The position numbers and the translations under genes are program-made. A DNA stretch of 64,000 nucleotides from assembly GCA_050732395.1 (NCBI GenBank), contig JBOHQX010000332.1, positions 1 through 64,000 on the forward strand, read 5' to 3'. Origin of the DNA: JBIOXB01 sp050732395 (GTDB lineage: Bacteria > Zhuqueibacterota > Zhuqueibacteria > Zhuqueibacterales > Zhuqueibacteraceae). Below, one piece after another: positions 1 through 8,824 of the stretch; position 1 is the stretch's first letter, and each line of letters opens with the position of its first letter. Below the pieces are notes generated by a model. The model searched no databases. It saw only the letters and a program-made list of their open reading frames with translations, and had not been told where the DNA came from.

Positions 1-96
1 AGCCACAGAATCACACAGAAATACACGGAATGGAATGAGCTATTTGTCATTATTCGCATTCAATAATTCCGTGCGCTTCCGTGTAATTCCGTGGCT
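1..96. repeat. Imperfect intergenic hairpin made of CACGGAAT-like words
   Basis: Bases 1-31 and 66-96 form an imperfect inverted repeat. Each arm is itself a run of short related words (ACACGGAAT, TTCCGTGTAATT). The loop is about 34 bases. It lies upstream of the fucose isomerase gene and could be a transcript-end structure or a small dispersed element. No T-run follows the right arm directly, so I do not call it a terminator. Confidence 0.6.
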
Positions 97-230
97 ATGC
101 TTTTCTTTTGGTTGCGGCTACGCCGCGTTGTGATATCTCTGTGCTTTTGTGTGAAAAATTTTGCTTTTTTGAAAAGATTTCATTTGTATTAACCCATCAC
201 GAGCTGCAATGAAACGAAGGGAAAACCAAT

Positions 231-2045
231 ATGGCAAACGTCAATGACCTCAAGATCATCGGACCGCTCAAACGGCTGCGCGGCGCGTTGCCGAAAATCG
301 GCATCCGGCCAGTGATCGACGGTCGGCGCAAAGGTGTGCGCGAGTCGCTGGAAAATCAAACCATGCAAATGGCAAAAAACGCGGCGAAGTTTCTCAGCAC
401 GCATGTGCGTCATGCGAACGGCCTGGCCGTGGAATGTGTCATTCCTCCCACTTGCATTGGCGGCGTCGCGGAGACGGCGGAGACTGCGGACTTGTTCGGC
501 CGCGAGGGTGCCGGCGTGTCTTTGACCGTGACCCCATGCTGGTGTTATGGTACGGAAGTCATGGACTCCGATCCTTTGCTCCCCAAAGCGATTTGGGGAT
601 TCAACGGCACGGAACGCCCGGGCGCCGTCTATTTAGCCGCGGCGCTGGCGGGGTATGCGCAAAAAGGCTTGCCGGCTTTCGGCATTTATGGTCGCGACGT
701 GCAAGATGCCGGCGATGGGTCGATCCCGGCTGACGTGCAGGAGAAGTTGCTCAGCTTTACGAAGGCCGGGCTTGCGGTGGCGGAGATGCGTGGCAAGTCA
801 TATCTCTCCATCGGCGGCGTGTCGATGGGCATTGCCGGTTCGATCGTTGATCAAGATTTTTTTCAGTACTACCTTGGCATGCGCACGGAAGCCGTGGATA
901 TGACCGAGGTTGGGCGTCGCGTGGAAGAAGGCTTTTATGATCATTTGGAGCTGGAACGCGCCTTGCGCTGGGTCAAAGTAAACTGCCCGGAAGGCGAAGA
1001 TGTCAACGCGCCAGATCAACAGCTTTCGCGTCAGCGCAAAGATTGGGAATGGGAATTTGTGGTCAAGATGACCATGATCGTGCGCGATCTGATGGTCGGC
1101 AATCCGCAGTTGGAAAAAATTGGCTTCGGCGAAGAAGCGCTCGGCCACAACGCCATAGCCGCCGGCTTTCAAGGTCAGCGCCAGTGGACCGATCATTTTC
1201 CCAATGGCGATTTCATGGAAGCGATTTTGAATACTTCCTTTGACTGGAACGGCATCCGGCAGCCTTATATCGTCGCGACCGAAAACGATTGCCTGAACGG
1301 CGCCTCGATGTTGTTGGGTCATTTGCTCACCGCCACCGCACAGATTTTTGCCGACGTGCGCACCTACTGGAGCCCGGACGCTGTCCAGCGCGTGACCGGC
1401 AAGAAGCTAACCGGCAGGGCCGAAGGCGGGATCTTACACTTGATCAACTCCGGGCCGGCGACACTGGATGGCACCGGGCAGCAGAGCCGCGAGGACAAGC
1501 CGGTGATGAAACCATACTGGGACATCACGCCGGAGGAAGCAGGCAAGTGCCTCGAGGCAACGAAGTGGTGCCCCGCAATTCTCGAATACTTCCGCGGCGG
1601 CGGTTACTCGTCGCAATATCTCACGCGTGGTGAAATGCCGGTGACGATGTTTCGCATCAATCTTGTGAAAGGACTCGGTCCGGTGCTGCAGTTGGCGGAG
1701 GGACATGCCGTGAACCTCTTGCCGGAAGTACACGCCATGCTGGATCGGCGCACGAATCATACCTGGCCCACGACCTGGTTTGTGCCCATGCTCACCGGTA
1801 GTGGCGCGTTTCGTGACGTTTATGCCGTGATGAGCAATTGGGGTGCAAACCATGGTGCAATCAGCTACGGCCATATCGGCGACAAGCTCATGACCCTGGC
1901 ATCCATGCTGCGCATTCCGGTTTACATGCATAACGTCGGCGCGAATCGACTTTTTCGCCCGAGTGTATGGGCGGCGTTCGGCGCGAACGAGCCGCAAGGC
2001 GCCGATTTCCGCGCCTGCGCGAATTTCGGGCCGTTGTATGGATAA
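231..2045 (+). CDS. fucI: L-fucose isomerase
   Basis: This 604-residue cytoplasmic enzyme should interconvert L-fucose and L-fuculose (it may also accept D-arabinose) using a divalent metal. The length matches the family (E. coli FucI is 591 residues) and the match appears to run end to end. Metal-binding and catalytic residues are recognisable: Glu351 in ATENDCLNG, Asp375 in FADVRTYW, and His541 in NWGANHG, corresponding to E. coli Glu337, Asp361 and His528. The conserved blocks RGGGYSS and TWPTTWF are also present. The start is the ATG at 231, after a purine-rich stretch (gaagggaaaacc). A class II aldolase gene follows 310 bases downstream, so the two may act in one pathway, but no fuculokinase is visible. 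Family assignment is very secure; the true substrate could be another 6-deoxy sugar. Confidence 0.95.
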   Translation: MANVNDLKIIGPLKRLRGALPKIGIRPVIDGRRKGVRESLENQTMQMAKNAAKFLSTHVRHANGLAVECVIPPTCIGGVAETAETADLFGREGAGVSLTVTPCWCYGTEVMDSDPLLPKAIWGFNGTERPGAVYLAAALAGYAQKGLPAFGIYGRDVQDAGDGSIPADVQEKLLSFTKAGLAVAEMRGKSYLSIGGVSMGIAGSIVDQDFFQYYLGMRTEAVDMTEVGRRVEEGFYDHLELERALRWVKVNCPEGEDVNAPDQQLSRQRKDWEWEFVVKMTMIVRDLMVGNPQLEKIGFGEEALGHNAIAAGFQGQRQWTDHFPNGDFMEAILNTSFDWNGIRQPYIVATENDCLNGASMLLGHLLTATAQIFADVRTYWSPDAVQRVTGKKLTGRAEGGILHLINSGPATLDGTGQQSREDKPVMKPYWDITPEEAGKCLEATKWCPAILEYFRGGGYSSQYLTRGEMPVTMFRINLVKGLGPVLQLAEGHAVNLLPEVHAMLDRRTNHTWPTTWFVPMLTGSGAFRDVYAVMSNWGANHGAISYGHIGDKLMTLASMLRIPVYMHNVGANRLFRPSVWAAFGANEPQGADFRACANFGPLYG

Positions 2046-2096
2046 GATTCGCGCGTCATTTCGCACCACGGTGATTGTGGAAAGTAAAAAAAAGTT

Positions 2097-2122
2097 CCAA
2101 CGGATAGATTAAGGCCAACGGG
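2097..2122. repeat. CCAACGGA / CCAACGGG direct repeat, half of the 10138 hairpin type
   Basis: CCAACGGA is followed after 10 bases by CCAACGGG. The long hairpin at 10138-10200 has the same arrangement in each arm (CCAACGGA, 11 bases, CCAACGGA). This looks like a single arm of that element. The function is unknown. Confidence 0.5.
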
Positions 2123-2159
2123 TTGCATTCTGCCAAGTACGTGCTCGAAAACCTCATCG

Positions 2160-2179
2160 CTGTCATGCTGAAAGCATCC
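2160..2179. repeat. Dispersed 20-base word, copy 1
   Basis: The sequence CTGTCATGC-T-GAAAGCATCC matches 17712-17731 with one difference (T versus A at base 10). A 12-base part (TGTCATGCTGAA) occurs again at 11816-11827. All three lie outside coding sequence. It may be a remnant of a dispersed intergenic repeat. Confidence 0.5.
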
Positions 2180-2234
2180 TGGTGGATTCGGAACCTAAGC
2201 TCGATCTCAGCAGTTTGCCCGAGTCAACCAATAT

Positions 2235-2260
2235 CCCTGCTGGATGACACTCCAGCGGGG
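2235..2260. repeat. 10-bp hairpin
   Basis: CCCTGCTGGA (2235-2244) pairs with TCCAGCGGGG (2251-2260) around a 6-base loop, with one G-T pair. No T-run follows, so it is at best a weak or factor-dependent terminator after the fucose isomerase gene. Confidence 0.45.
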
Positions 2261-2355
2261 CTAAGCACTTCATCCGTTCGTCTCAACGTATCCGTTTGGT
2301 GAGTTGAGACAATAGCGCCTGCCTAGCCGCTGGCGCACGCCCGCATTGCGAGAGT

Positions 2356-3123
2356 ATGAACCAAAACCATCAAGAACAGCTCGCCGCCCTCCTCAGACTA
2401 TCCCACGAGCTCGGCCGCGAGGACCGGCTGATGGCGATTCTGGGCGAAGGCAACACCTCTGCCCGCGTGAGCGTCGGCACGTTTTTGATCAAAGCCAGCG
2501 GCTGCGCTTTGGGCACCTTGCGGGAGCAGGAGGTGGTCGAGTGTAAAGCCGGCGTGCTGTTGCCGCTCCTGGAACAATCTGATCTCAGCGATGAAAAGAT
2601 CGAAGCGGCGCTGTTGGCGAGCCGCGTCGACCCGCAGAGCAAGAAGCCTTCGGTCGAGGCCCTGTTTCATGCTTACTGTTTAACTTTGTCGAACGTAGAA
2701 TTCGTCGGCCACACGCATCCCGTGGCGGTGAATCAGATTCTGTGCTCTCCGCGCGCGCCGGAATTCGCCGCCCGGCGTATTTTTCCCGACGAGATTGTAT
2801 GCTGCGGCAGCGCGTCAGTGCTGGTGCCTTATACCGATCCCGGCTTACGTTTGGCCCAGGCGATTCGTGTCCAAACCAGCGAGTTTGTCTCAGCCCACCA
2901 ACATGTTCCGCGCGTGATCTTGCTGGAAAATCACGGCCTCATTACGCTTGGTCGAACGCCCGAGGCGGTTTTGGCGGCTATGCTCATGGCGGAAAAAACC
3001 GCAGCCATATGGGTGGGCGCGGCCAGGCTGGGCGGGCCGAGGTTTCTCTCGCGCCAAGACGTGCAACGCATCGCCGAACGCTCGGATGAGCACTACCGCC
3101 AGCGGGCATTGAATCTGGGATGA
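2356..3123 (+). CDS. Class II aldolase/adducin family protein (fuculose-phosphate aldolase-like)
   Basis: This 255-residue cytoplasmic protein belongs to the zinc-dependent class II aldolase/adducin family. The zinc-binding histidines are visible as His119 and His121 in GHTHP and His193 in ENHGL. Glu101 in PSVE sits where the catalytic acid of fuculose- and rhamnulose-phosphate aldolases lies. GEGNTSAR near residue 30 fits the substrate-binding loop. Lying after L-fucose isomerase, it is a good candidate to cleave L-fuculose-1-phosphate to dihydroxyacetone phosphate and lactaldehyde. No kinase to make that substrate is present. The family also contains epimerases and dehydratase-like members, so the exact reaction is inferred from context. 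Confidence 0.85.
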   Translation: MNQNHQEQLAALLRLSHELGREDRLMAILGEGNTSARVSVGTFLIKASGCALGTLREQEVVECKAGVLLPLLEQSDLSDEKIEAALLASRVDPQSKKPSVEALFHAYCLTLSNVEFVGHTHPVAVNQILCSPRAPEFAARRIFPDEIVCCGSASVLVPYTDPGLRLAQAIRVQTSEFVSAHQHVPRVILLENHGLITLGRTPEAVLAAMLMAEKTAAIWVGAARLGGPRFLSRQDVQRIAERSDEHYRQRALNLG

Positions 3124-3253
3124 CATCTCAGGGTTTTCGGATAGGCTCTTAACCTGGAGTACAACGTATTTGAACTGCTATCATCGCAACGCCATTCTGC
3201 CGGTCCGAGTGGAGTTCGATGTAGTCGAACCTTAAAACTCATGAGGAGTGAAA

Positions 3254-4267
3254 ATGAAAACTGCAAAATACTTAGTGCTCTTTTGCCTCCTTTTCTTTCT
3301 ACTGCTTTTTGAGTCCGTCAAAAACGCTGGCGCGCATGCAAATGCGAGAAGCGGTCCAGCGATATCGGCTGCTGATTCACTCACCTATCTGGGACATGCG
3401 ACCGTCAAGATTAGAACCTTGGAAGGTAAAATCATTTACATCGATCCGTTTCAACCAGGTGATTATTCCGATTCCGCCGACGTGGTTCTGATCACGCACC
3501 AGCATTCTGATCATAACCGGTTGAACCTGGTGAAGCAACGAGCGGGCGCCACCGTCATCTCGAACTTCGAAGCCATTCAAAACAATGCGTATCAGAGCTT
3601 CACAATTGGCAACGTCAAGGTTGATGCCGTCCCGGCTTACAATGCCAATCATCAAAGGAGCGCCTGTGTCGGCTATGTAGTAGAATTGAACGGGATCAAG
3701 CTTTATCACGCCGGCGACACCGGCTTGATCAATGAAATGGCTGATCTCGCTGCGCGGGAGCTCACCTATGCTCTCCTCCCGATCGACGGCGTCTTTACCA
3801 TGAGCCCGGAGCAAGCTACACAAGCTGCCTCCATGATTCAGGCAAAGTTTAATGTGCCGATGCATACCATGCCGACGCCGGACACCTACAACGACGCTAA
3901 CGTTGCGCGTTTTACCCCGGCAAACAAGGTTATCGTCAGGCCGGGCCAGACGATTGCATTGTCGCAAGAGGTATCTGCCGTCGGGGAGCGCTCGGCGCCT
4001 CCGGGAAAGTTCACGCTTGGCCAAAACTATCCGAATCCGTTCAATCCCAGCACGCGGATTGCATACACATTGGCGACCGAAGGCAATGTCTCCCTGAAAG
4101 TGTATGATGTCAACGGCGCGGAACGGGCTGAGCTTGTAAACGGCCGCCGCAACGCAGGAGATCACGTCGTCACTTTCGACGCCAAGAACCTTCCAAGCGG
4201 CGTGTACTTTTACAGAATTCAAATGGGACCATTCGCTGAAACGCGAAAATGCATTCTGATGAAATGA
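3254..4267 (+). CDS. Secreted metallo-beta-lactamase-fold hydrolase with C-terminal T9SS-type sorting domain
   Basis: I chose ATG 3254 (337 residues) over GTG 3248 because AGGAG at 3244-3248 sits five bases before it. Residues 1-27 look like a signal peptide. Residues about 42-230 form an MBL-fold domain with the metal motif THQHSDH (His82, His84, Asp86, His87), YHAGDTG near 151 and MHTM near 203. The domain resembles UlaG/UPF0173-type metal-dependent hydrolases. Residues about 253-337 are a FlgD-Ig-like C-terminal sorting domain opening with NYPNPFNPSTR and ending VYFYRIQ...CILMK. The protein is probably exported across both membranes. The substrate is unknown. Most such MBL proteins are cytoplasmic, so the fusion to a secretion domain is notable. 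Confidence 0.85.
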   Translation: MKTAKYLVLFCLLFFLLLFESVKNAGAHANARSGPAISAADSLTYLGHATVKIRTLEGKIIYIDPFQPGDYSDSADVVLITHQHSDHNRLNLVKQRAGATVISNFEAIQNNAYQSFTIGNVKVDAVPAYNANHQRSACVGYVVELNGIKLYHAGDTGLINEMADLAARELTYALLPIDGVFTMSPEQATQAASMIQAKFNVPMHTMPTPDTYNDANVARFTPANKVIVRPGQTIALSQEVSAVGERSAPPGKFTLGQNYPNPFNPSTRIAYTLATEGNVSLKVYDVNGAERAELVNGRRNAGDHVVTFDAKNLPSGVYFYRIQMGPFAETRKCILMK

Positions 4268-4642
4268 AGAAGGTTTTCCAACGGCGCACACCTCAGGTGG
4301 ACATTCCCGGCTCGCGGCGTTTGAGAATTCGCTTGCTGTTTTCACGGGTTAAGGTTATATTTGCGCCCATGTTTTTGGCGCTTCTCGGGCCCTCACGAAT
4401 GCTGAACGCCGCGAAAGCCATTTTCATTTCGACAAATTCTTACGATTTTTCCAGTTGTACCCGGCAATTGGCGCCCGCGTCTGCGAACACTTGGGATTCT
4501 AAAGACGAATTCCTCCCCCACTTTCTTTAGACTATTATTGTGATCACGACGAGACCTCGAGGCTGCGTCCGCAGCGTTCGCCATTTTGTATGAGCCTGCC
4601 GGATCAGTGAATCTATGTTAAGATGGGCGGTATGATTGGTAA
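4268..4642. other. Intergenic region, no gene recognised
   Basis: About 375 bases separate the MBL protein from the kinase remnant. Short open frames exist here but none resembles a known protein or has a convincing ribosome site. The missing N-terminal half of the kinase is not detectable in this stretch. Confidence 0.5.
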
Positions 4643-5617
4643 GTCGATTTCGGCTTGGCGCTGTTGCAAGACGGCTCGGGCATTACGCGCACGGGCACGA
4701 CCATGGGCACCCCCAACTATATGTCACCGGAACAGGCGCGTGGTGAGAAGCTCGATCTGCGCTCGGATATTTTTTCATTGGGCGTGGTGTTCTACGAATT
4801 GTTGACCGGCCAGCTTCCGTTTAAAGGCGACAATTATCTGGCGGTACTATATGACATCATCCATCACGAGCCACCGCCTTTGCAAGCGCATCGGCCTGGG
4901 ATTTCGCCGGGTTTGCAAAAGATCATGGACCAGGCCCTGTGCAAGGACCTCCATGCCAGATACCAGCGCATGGAAGGATTTTTGGCCGATCTCAATAAGG
5001 AGAACGAGCTTTTTGTTGCATCGACGCAGCCCGCGACGACGCCCGCTGCAGCTCTTCCTTCCGTTCCGCCCCAAGCGCCGTCGCCAGGCACCGGCTTTGG
5101 CAAATCGGAGTGCCGGTCATTCTGGCGTTCGTATTGATTTGGGGCGTTGTACAATTTCAACGCGGTCCACGTCCAGTGCCACGTGAGATTTCAGTACCGG
5201 TTTCATCCACTGCGCTCTCGATTTTTTCCCTGCCGGCGGGAGCAACGGTTTTTCTCAATGACGCGTCGGTGGGCGTTACACCGATCAATCAAGGCGGTCC
5301 ATCCCATTCTGGGAACATGGGAAAAACAGGCGAGCATTGAACCCGATCAGGAAGCTTTTGTAGAAATCGATTTCAATAAACAATTGAAGTTGACCGTCAC
5401 GGCTTTTGACGAATCAGGCGTTAGGCTCTACGCCACAATTTTCGTGGATGACAAGAATACGAGTCAAACCACGCCGAAACAGCTCTCGCTGCCACTCGGG
5501 CTGCACAAGATCGAAGTCCGGCTGGACGGTTATGGCATCCTGGAAGGCGCTAAAACGATTTTGTTGGAGTCCGATTGGAAAGAGCCGTTACGGTTTACAC
5601 TCAGGAAAAATCCATAA
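4643..5617 (+). pseudogene. Remnant of a Ser/Thr protein kinase with PEGA domains
   Basis: The homology starts abruptly at V-DFG (codons 4643-4654), right after an in-frame TAA at 4640-4642. What follows is the C-lobe: DFGLALL, the activation segment GTPNYMSPEQARG, then SDIFSLGVVFYELLTG. The P-loop, the catalytic Lys and the HRD loop are absent. The frame then changes near 5100, where the apparent transmembrane segment (PVILAFVLIWGVVQF) continues in another frame. It changes back between about 5280 and 5340. The remainder reads as PEGA-type repeats (SLPAGATVFLNDASVG, then YATIFVDDKNTSQTTP and LDGYGI) and stops at 5615-5617. One truncation and two frameshifts mark it as a broken gene, although assembly errors could explain the frameshifts. 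Confidence 0.8.
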
Positions 5618-5654
5618 ACGAGGGAATAAGGAGCTTCGTTTTGTTTGAATCCTC

Positions 5655-5787
5655 GTGACTATTCAGCTCAAAAAAAGTAGAGTAAACGGAAGAAGCAGAT
5701 TGAACGGATAGTGATTCTGCAAAACAAGTTTTAGAAATCCGCTTTATCCGTTCAATCCGCTTACAAGAAACAGGAGCTGAATAGTTA
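5655..5787. repeat. Nested inverted repeat around the leader of the 5816 gene
   Basis: An inner pair, AAGCAGATTGAACGGATA (5693-5710) and TATCCGTTCAATCCGCTT (5745-5762), matches with one mismatch. An outer pair, GTGACTATTCAGCTC (5655-5669) and GAGCTGAATAGTTAC (5773-5787), also matches with one mismatch. Together they make a two-level cruciform about 133 bases long. It ends 28 bases before the start codon at 5816. The word ATCCGTT is shared with the 10138 element. It may be a terminator for the kinase remnant or a mobile palindrome. Confidence 0.65.
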
Positions 5788-5815
5788 CGAATCCTCATTA
5801 CTTGCGGAGGTGGTT

Positions 5816-6406
5816 ATGTTTCTGTCACGAGGCCAGTTGACACGCAAGTTAACCGGCGTGCTTTTTGTGGTTCTGTGCTTGGCCTCATTGCTGGGACCGG
5901 GTGCGGTGGCGCCCGTACAAGCACAACATACTTGTGCAGCACTGCTCAATGATGCCGATCAAAAAATATATGTCGGCTTGTTCGATGATGCCCTGGAGTT
6001 GGTGGACCGCTGCCTGACACAGCCGGACGTGACAGCTTCTACCAAAGCGTTGGCATTGCGACTGAAAGCTCTCGCGTATGATGGCAAGAACTACGTGGGC
6101 CAGGCCAGGGACACGATCCGCGAGTTGCTGCGACTTGCACCGGATTATCAGGTGGACCAGGTTCAGGATCCACCTTCGTTTCGAGAACTTGTCGAGCAAG
6201 TGCGTAAAGAAATGCAATCACCTACGCCGGAGCCGCCACCCGTCCAAAAGAAAAGTGGCGCGATGAAATGGATTCTCATTGGCGGTGGCACAGTTGGAGC
6301 TGCGGCGATTGCAGCTATCGTTCTGGGCAATGGTGGAGGAAATGGCGGAGGAAATGGTGTGGTACCTCCACCTCATGCGCTTCCGAATCCGCCGCCCTTG
6401 CCATGA
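5816..6406 (+). CDS. Secreted or membrane-anchored TPR-like protein
   Basis: ATG 5816 (196 residues) is preferred over GTG 5810 because GGAGG at 5806-5810 precedes it at normal spacing. Residues about 1-37 form a signal peptide ending near VQAQ. The middle part is helical with a TPR-like layout: CAALLNDADQKIYVGLFDDALELVDRC counts as one helix pair, and a second covers ALALRLKALAYDG. A proline-rich linker follows, then a hydrophobic segment (WILIGGGTVGAAAIAAIVLG) that may span the inner membrane, then a Gly/Pro-rich tail. Proteins of this layout occur beside Ser/Thr kinases with PEGA domains, and a kinase remnant lies directly upstream. No enzymatic motif is visible. Confidence 0.7.
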   Translation: MFLSRGQLTRKLTGVLFVVLCLASLLGPGAVAPVQAQHTCAALLNDADQKIYVGLFDDALELVDRCLTQPDVTASTKALALRLKALAYDGKNYVGQARDTIRELLRLAPDYQVDQVQDPPSFRELVEQVRKEMQSPTPEPPPVQKKSGAMKWILIGGGTVGAAAIAAIVLGNGGGNGGGNGVVPPPHALPNPPPLP

Positions 6407-6456
6407 ATCAAAGAAAATCGCCCCCCCGATGAATAATCGTGGGGCTGGAGGTGTAA

Positions 6457-6472
6457 GGACGCTAAAGCGTCC
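6457..6472. repeat. Short GGACGC/GCGTCC palindrome
   Basis: GGACGC, TAAA and GCGTCC form a tight hairpin 50 bases after the stop of the 5816 gene. It may help end that transcript. No T-run follows. Confidence 0.4.
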
Positions 6473-6564
6473 TGCGGCCTCTGGTTTTAGTGCCATTTAT
6501 GGGAACTGCTCATCTTAGCCCGACCATTCATCGTTTGACGCTTATAAGATCACAGGATGGCTGT

Positions 6565-6642
6565 ATGAAAACGAAATTCGCATCGCTTCGCACGACGACG
6601 TTGTGTTTGAGTATAGCATTGGTACCTGGCGATAAAGGTGGG
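6565..6642 (+). pseudogene. Orphan signal-peptide-like N-terminus
   Basis: The ATG at 6565 opens a 25-codon frame, beginning MKTKFASLRTTTLCLSIALV, that looks like a signal peptide and stops at 6640-6642. The large secreted protein beginning at 6690 is in a different frame and lacks a signal peptide. The simplest reading is that this is the detached N-terminus of that protein, with sequence lost between them. Confidence 0.45.
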
Positions 6643-6689
6643 TGACGATGCGGAGATGCTGCCGAGAAATCGCTTGGTGAGCGCAGCCT

Positions 6690-8531
6690 TTGCCATTGTT
6701 CAGTGATCCGGAGGGCGACCCGCTGAGTTTTACGGCGATTTCGGACGACAACAATATCGCTACCGCCCTCATTTCAGGAAGCACGCTGACCACGTTGACG
6801 GTCGCGCCTGTGGAGGTCGGAACGGCCATGATAACAATTACCGCGTTCGATAGGAACGGCAATTCGGCAGACACCTCCTTCGGGGTAATTGTGCGAATCA
6901 ATCAACGCCCGGTGATTACTCACACCTCCATCTCACCAAGACCGAGCCGGCAGCCTATTCAAGTGCAAGCCGAGATTTCCGATGATATAGGCATCGCCAG
7001 CGCAAGTTTGCACTATCGCATGGGAGGTGACCCGAATTTCACGAGGGCGACGATGACTGCCACCGGCAATTCTTTTCAAGCATCCATATCATCAGGAAGC
7101 GTGACTTCACGCGGCGTAGAGTATTTTATTGAGGCCACCGATCAAGCGGACCTCTCCGCGCGCTTTCCGCCAAATGGCGCGTTCTCGATCGTCATTCAAA
7201 TCAACTCCGAAGCCAAGCCCACGCCTCAACCGGGCGGGGACCAGGCCATTGCTTACCGTTTGGTTTCGGTTCCCTTTCGAGTGAGTGATTCTTCCGCCGC
7301 TGCGGTCTTGGCGGATGATCTGGGCCAGTACAGTGATGCCGTCTGGCTTCTCATCGAATTGGCAGCCGGGCAGCCGCTCTCTAGCAAGTCGCCGTACTTC
7401 GAAGTCTCGCAAATCGGATTTTTCACCCCGGGCAAAAGTTTCTTTCTCATCGTGAGGGATCCCAACAAGACGATCGATGCCGGTCCCGGCCAGACCATTC
7501 AAACCGGCGCCTGGTTTCGCCTGGCGCTGGCGCCGGGGCACAATTTCGTCGCGACACCATTCAATTTCGCCGTTCCCGCTGCCAGGCTGCGCTTGAAAAG
7601 CAACGGTGCAATCGCGCTGCGATCTTACCACGGCGTGTGGGGGACGATCGCCAACGAGATGGTCCCCTGGGAAGGGTACTATTTTGCCAACAATAGTTCT
7701 TTGCCGGATACTTTGTTTATCAATCCTGACTTATCGCCGGCCTCGGGGAGCACCGATGCAGGAAAAATTGCCGGCAGTGGTTGGCGCCTGCGCCTCGACG
7801 CGCGTTGCGGCCCGGCACGCGATTCCGAGAATTTCGCCGGCGTCGCGGCGTCCAGCCACGATACCTGGGACGAAGCCGATTTGGTCGAACCGCCACCGAT
7901 CGGCGAATACGTATCGGTTTATTTTCCCCATCGCGAATGGCGAAAGTTGTTTGACCGCTACAGCGAGGATATGCGTTCGCTTGCGTCTCCCAATCAACGC
8001 TGGAACTTTGTGGTGGAAAGCAGTTTCGACGACAAGATGGTGTCGCTGCAAGTCGACGGACTGCGAGATCTTGATCCGGCACTGGCAGTCTATCTTGTGG
8101 ACGTAGAGCTGAATTACAAACAGAATCTCCGCGAACGGGTGGTTTATGAGTATCAAGCCCGCGGCACAGGCAGGCCCAGACAGTTGAGCCTGGTTGCCGG
8201 AAACGCGGAGTATGTTTCGGCTGAAACGGCGAATGTCGAGGGCGTGCCGCTTGACTACGTGCTGGAACAAAATTTCCCCAACCCGTTTAATCCCGAAACT
8301 GCGCTTCGTTTTGGCTTGCCGCGCGCGAGTGTCGTAAACCTCAAGATATACGATCTCACTGGCCGTGAAGTCGCGACCGTGCTTGAAACTGCAGAGCTGC
8401 CTGCAGGCCGGCACCAACGCGTGTGGAATGGACGCGATGCCCACGGCCGGCCGGTGGCAAGTTCGGTTTATTTTTGTCGATTGACCGTTGACAAGCACGT
8501 CAAGACGATAAAGTTGACGGTGATGCGTTAA
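6690..8531 (+). CDS. Surface protein with cadherin/Ig-like region and T9SS-type sorting domain, N-terminally truncated
   Basis: The frame opens at TTG 6690, twelve bases after an in-frame TGA, straight into a cadherin-like repeat: FSDPEGDPLSFTA, ending in GTAMITITAFDRNGNS. A second Ig-like block follows (residues about 70-165). The middle part (about 180-400) resembles the wrapper region of secreted proteins that carry these sorting domains. The last 90 residues are a FlgD-Ig-like sorting domain starting NFPNPFNPETALRFG and ending KTIKLTVMR. There is no signal peptide and no plausible start codon, so the gene as it stands is decapitated and probably inactive, unless the lost start is an assembly error. 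The original was probably an exported adhesin or cell-surface protein. Confidence 0.75.
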   Translation: MPLFSDPEGDPLSFTAISDDNNIATALISGSTLTTLTVAPVEVGTAMITITAFDRNGNSADTSFGVIVRINQRPVITHTSISPRPSRQPIQVQAEISDDIGIASASLHYRMGGDPNFTRATMTATGNSFQASISSGSVTSRGVEYFIEATDQADLSARFPPNGAFSIVIQINSEAKPTPQPGGDQAIAYRLVSVPFRVSDSSAAAVLADDLGQYSDAVWLLIELAAGQPLSSKSPYFEVSQIGFFTPGKSFFLIVRDPNKTIDAGPGQTIQTGAWFRLALAPGHNFVATPFNFAVPAARLRLKSNGAIALRSYHGVWGTIANEMVPWEGYYFANNSSLPDTLFINPDLSPASGSTDAGKIAGSGWRLRLDARCGPARDSENFAGVAASSHDTWDEADLVEPPPIGEYVSVYFPHREWRKLFDRYSEDMRSLASPNQRWNFVVESSFDDKMVSLQVDGLRDLDPALAVYLVDVELNYKQNLRERVVYEYQARGTGRPRQLSLVAGNAEYVSAETANVEGVPLDYVLEQNFPNPFNPETALRFGLPRASVVNLKIYDLTGREVATVLETAELPAGRHQRVWNGRDAHGRPVASSVYFCRLTVDKHVKTIKLTVMR

Positions 8532-8824
8532 TGCCCAAATAGTCGAATCTGTGCAGAAAAGCAAAAGCATTCATCCCACAAGGATGGGACAAAGTAGCGT
8601 AGGACCGCAAGCAAAATCTTTGCGTGGTCTCTGCGTAATCTTTGCGCGAGACATAATTTCTGCACACAAAAAATAGATTCCATCCTCCCAGCATCTGGCA
8701 GGCAAGGCGATTTTGAGTAAAGCGATTTGAGTCTTCAAATTCTTGACAGTGTGCCGGCAAAGTACGATATTGCGGTGATTGATTCTGGCTGGATCCCGTT
8801 TCTGTGAATGAAAGACTTCTACTT

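Larger units (their letters stand above)
2046..2355. other. Intergenic region with three short repeats, no gene seen
   Basis: No credible gene is seen here. The stretch holds a CCAACGGA double word (2097-2122), a dispersed 20-base word (2160-2179) and a 10-bp hairpin (2235-2260), listed separately. The 310-base spacing argues against simple translational coupling of the isomerase and aldolase genes. Confidence 0.6.

Noticed and set aside
3377..4345. Long open frame of 322 codons on the minus strand opposite the MBL gene
   Set aside because: It lies wholly over a well-supported gene with domain motifs on the plus strand; its translation has no recognisable motif and is a shadow.
4249..4530. 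93-codon frame after the MBL gene
   Set aside because: It begins inside the MBL gene in another frame and has no signal, motif or ribosome site.
7731..8570. 279-codon minus-strand frame opposite the truncated surface protein
   Set aside because: The plus strand carries a clear sorting domain in this stretch; the opposite frame shows no family resemblance.
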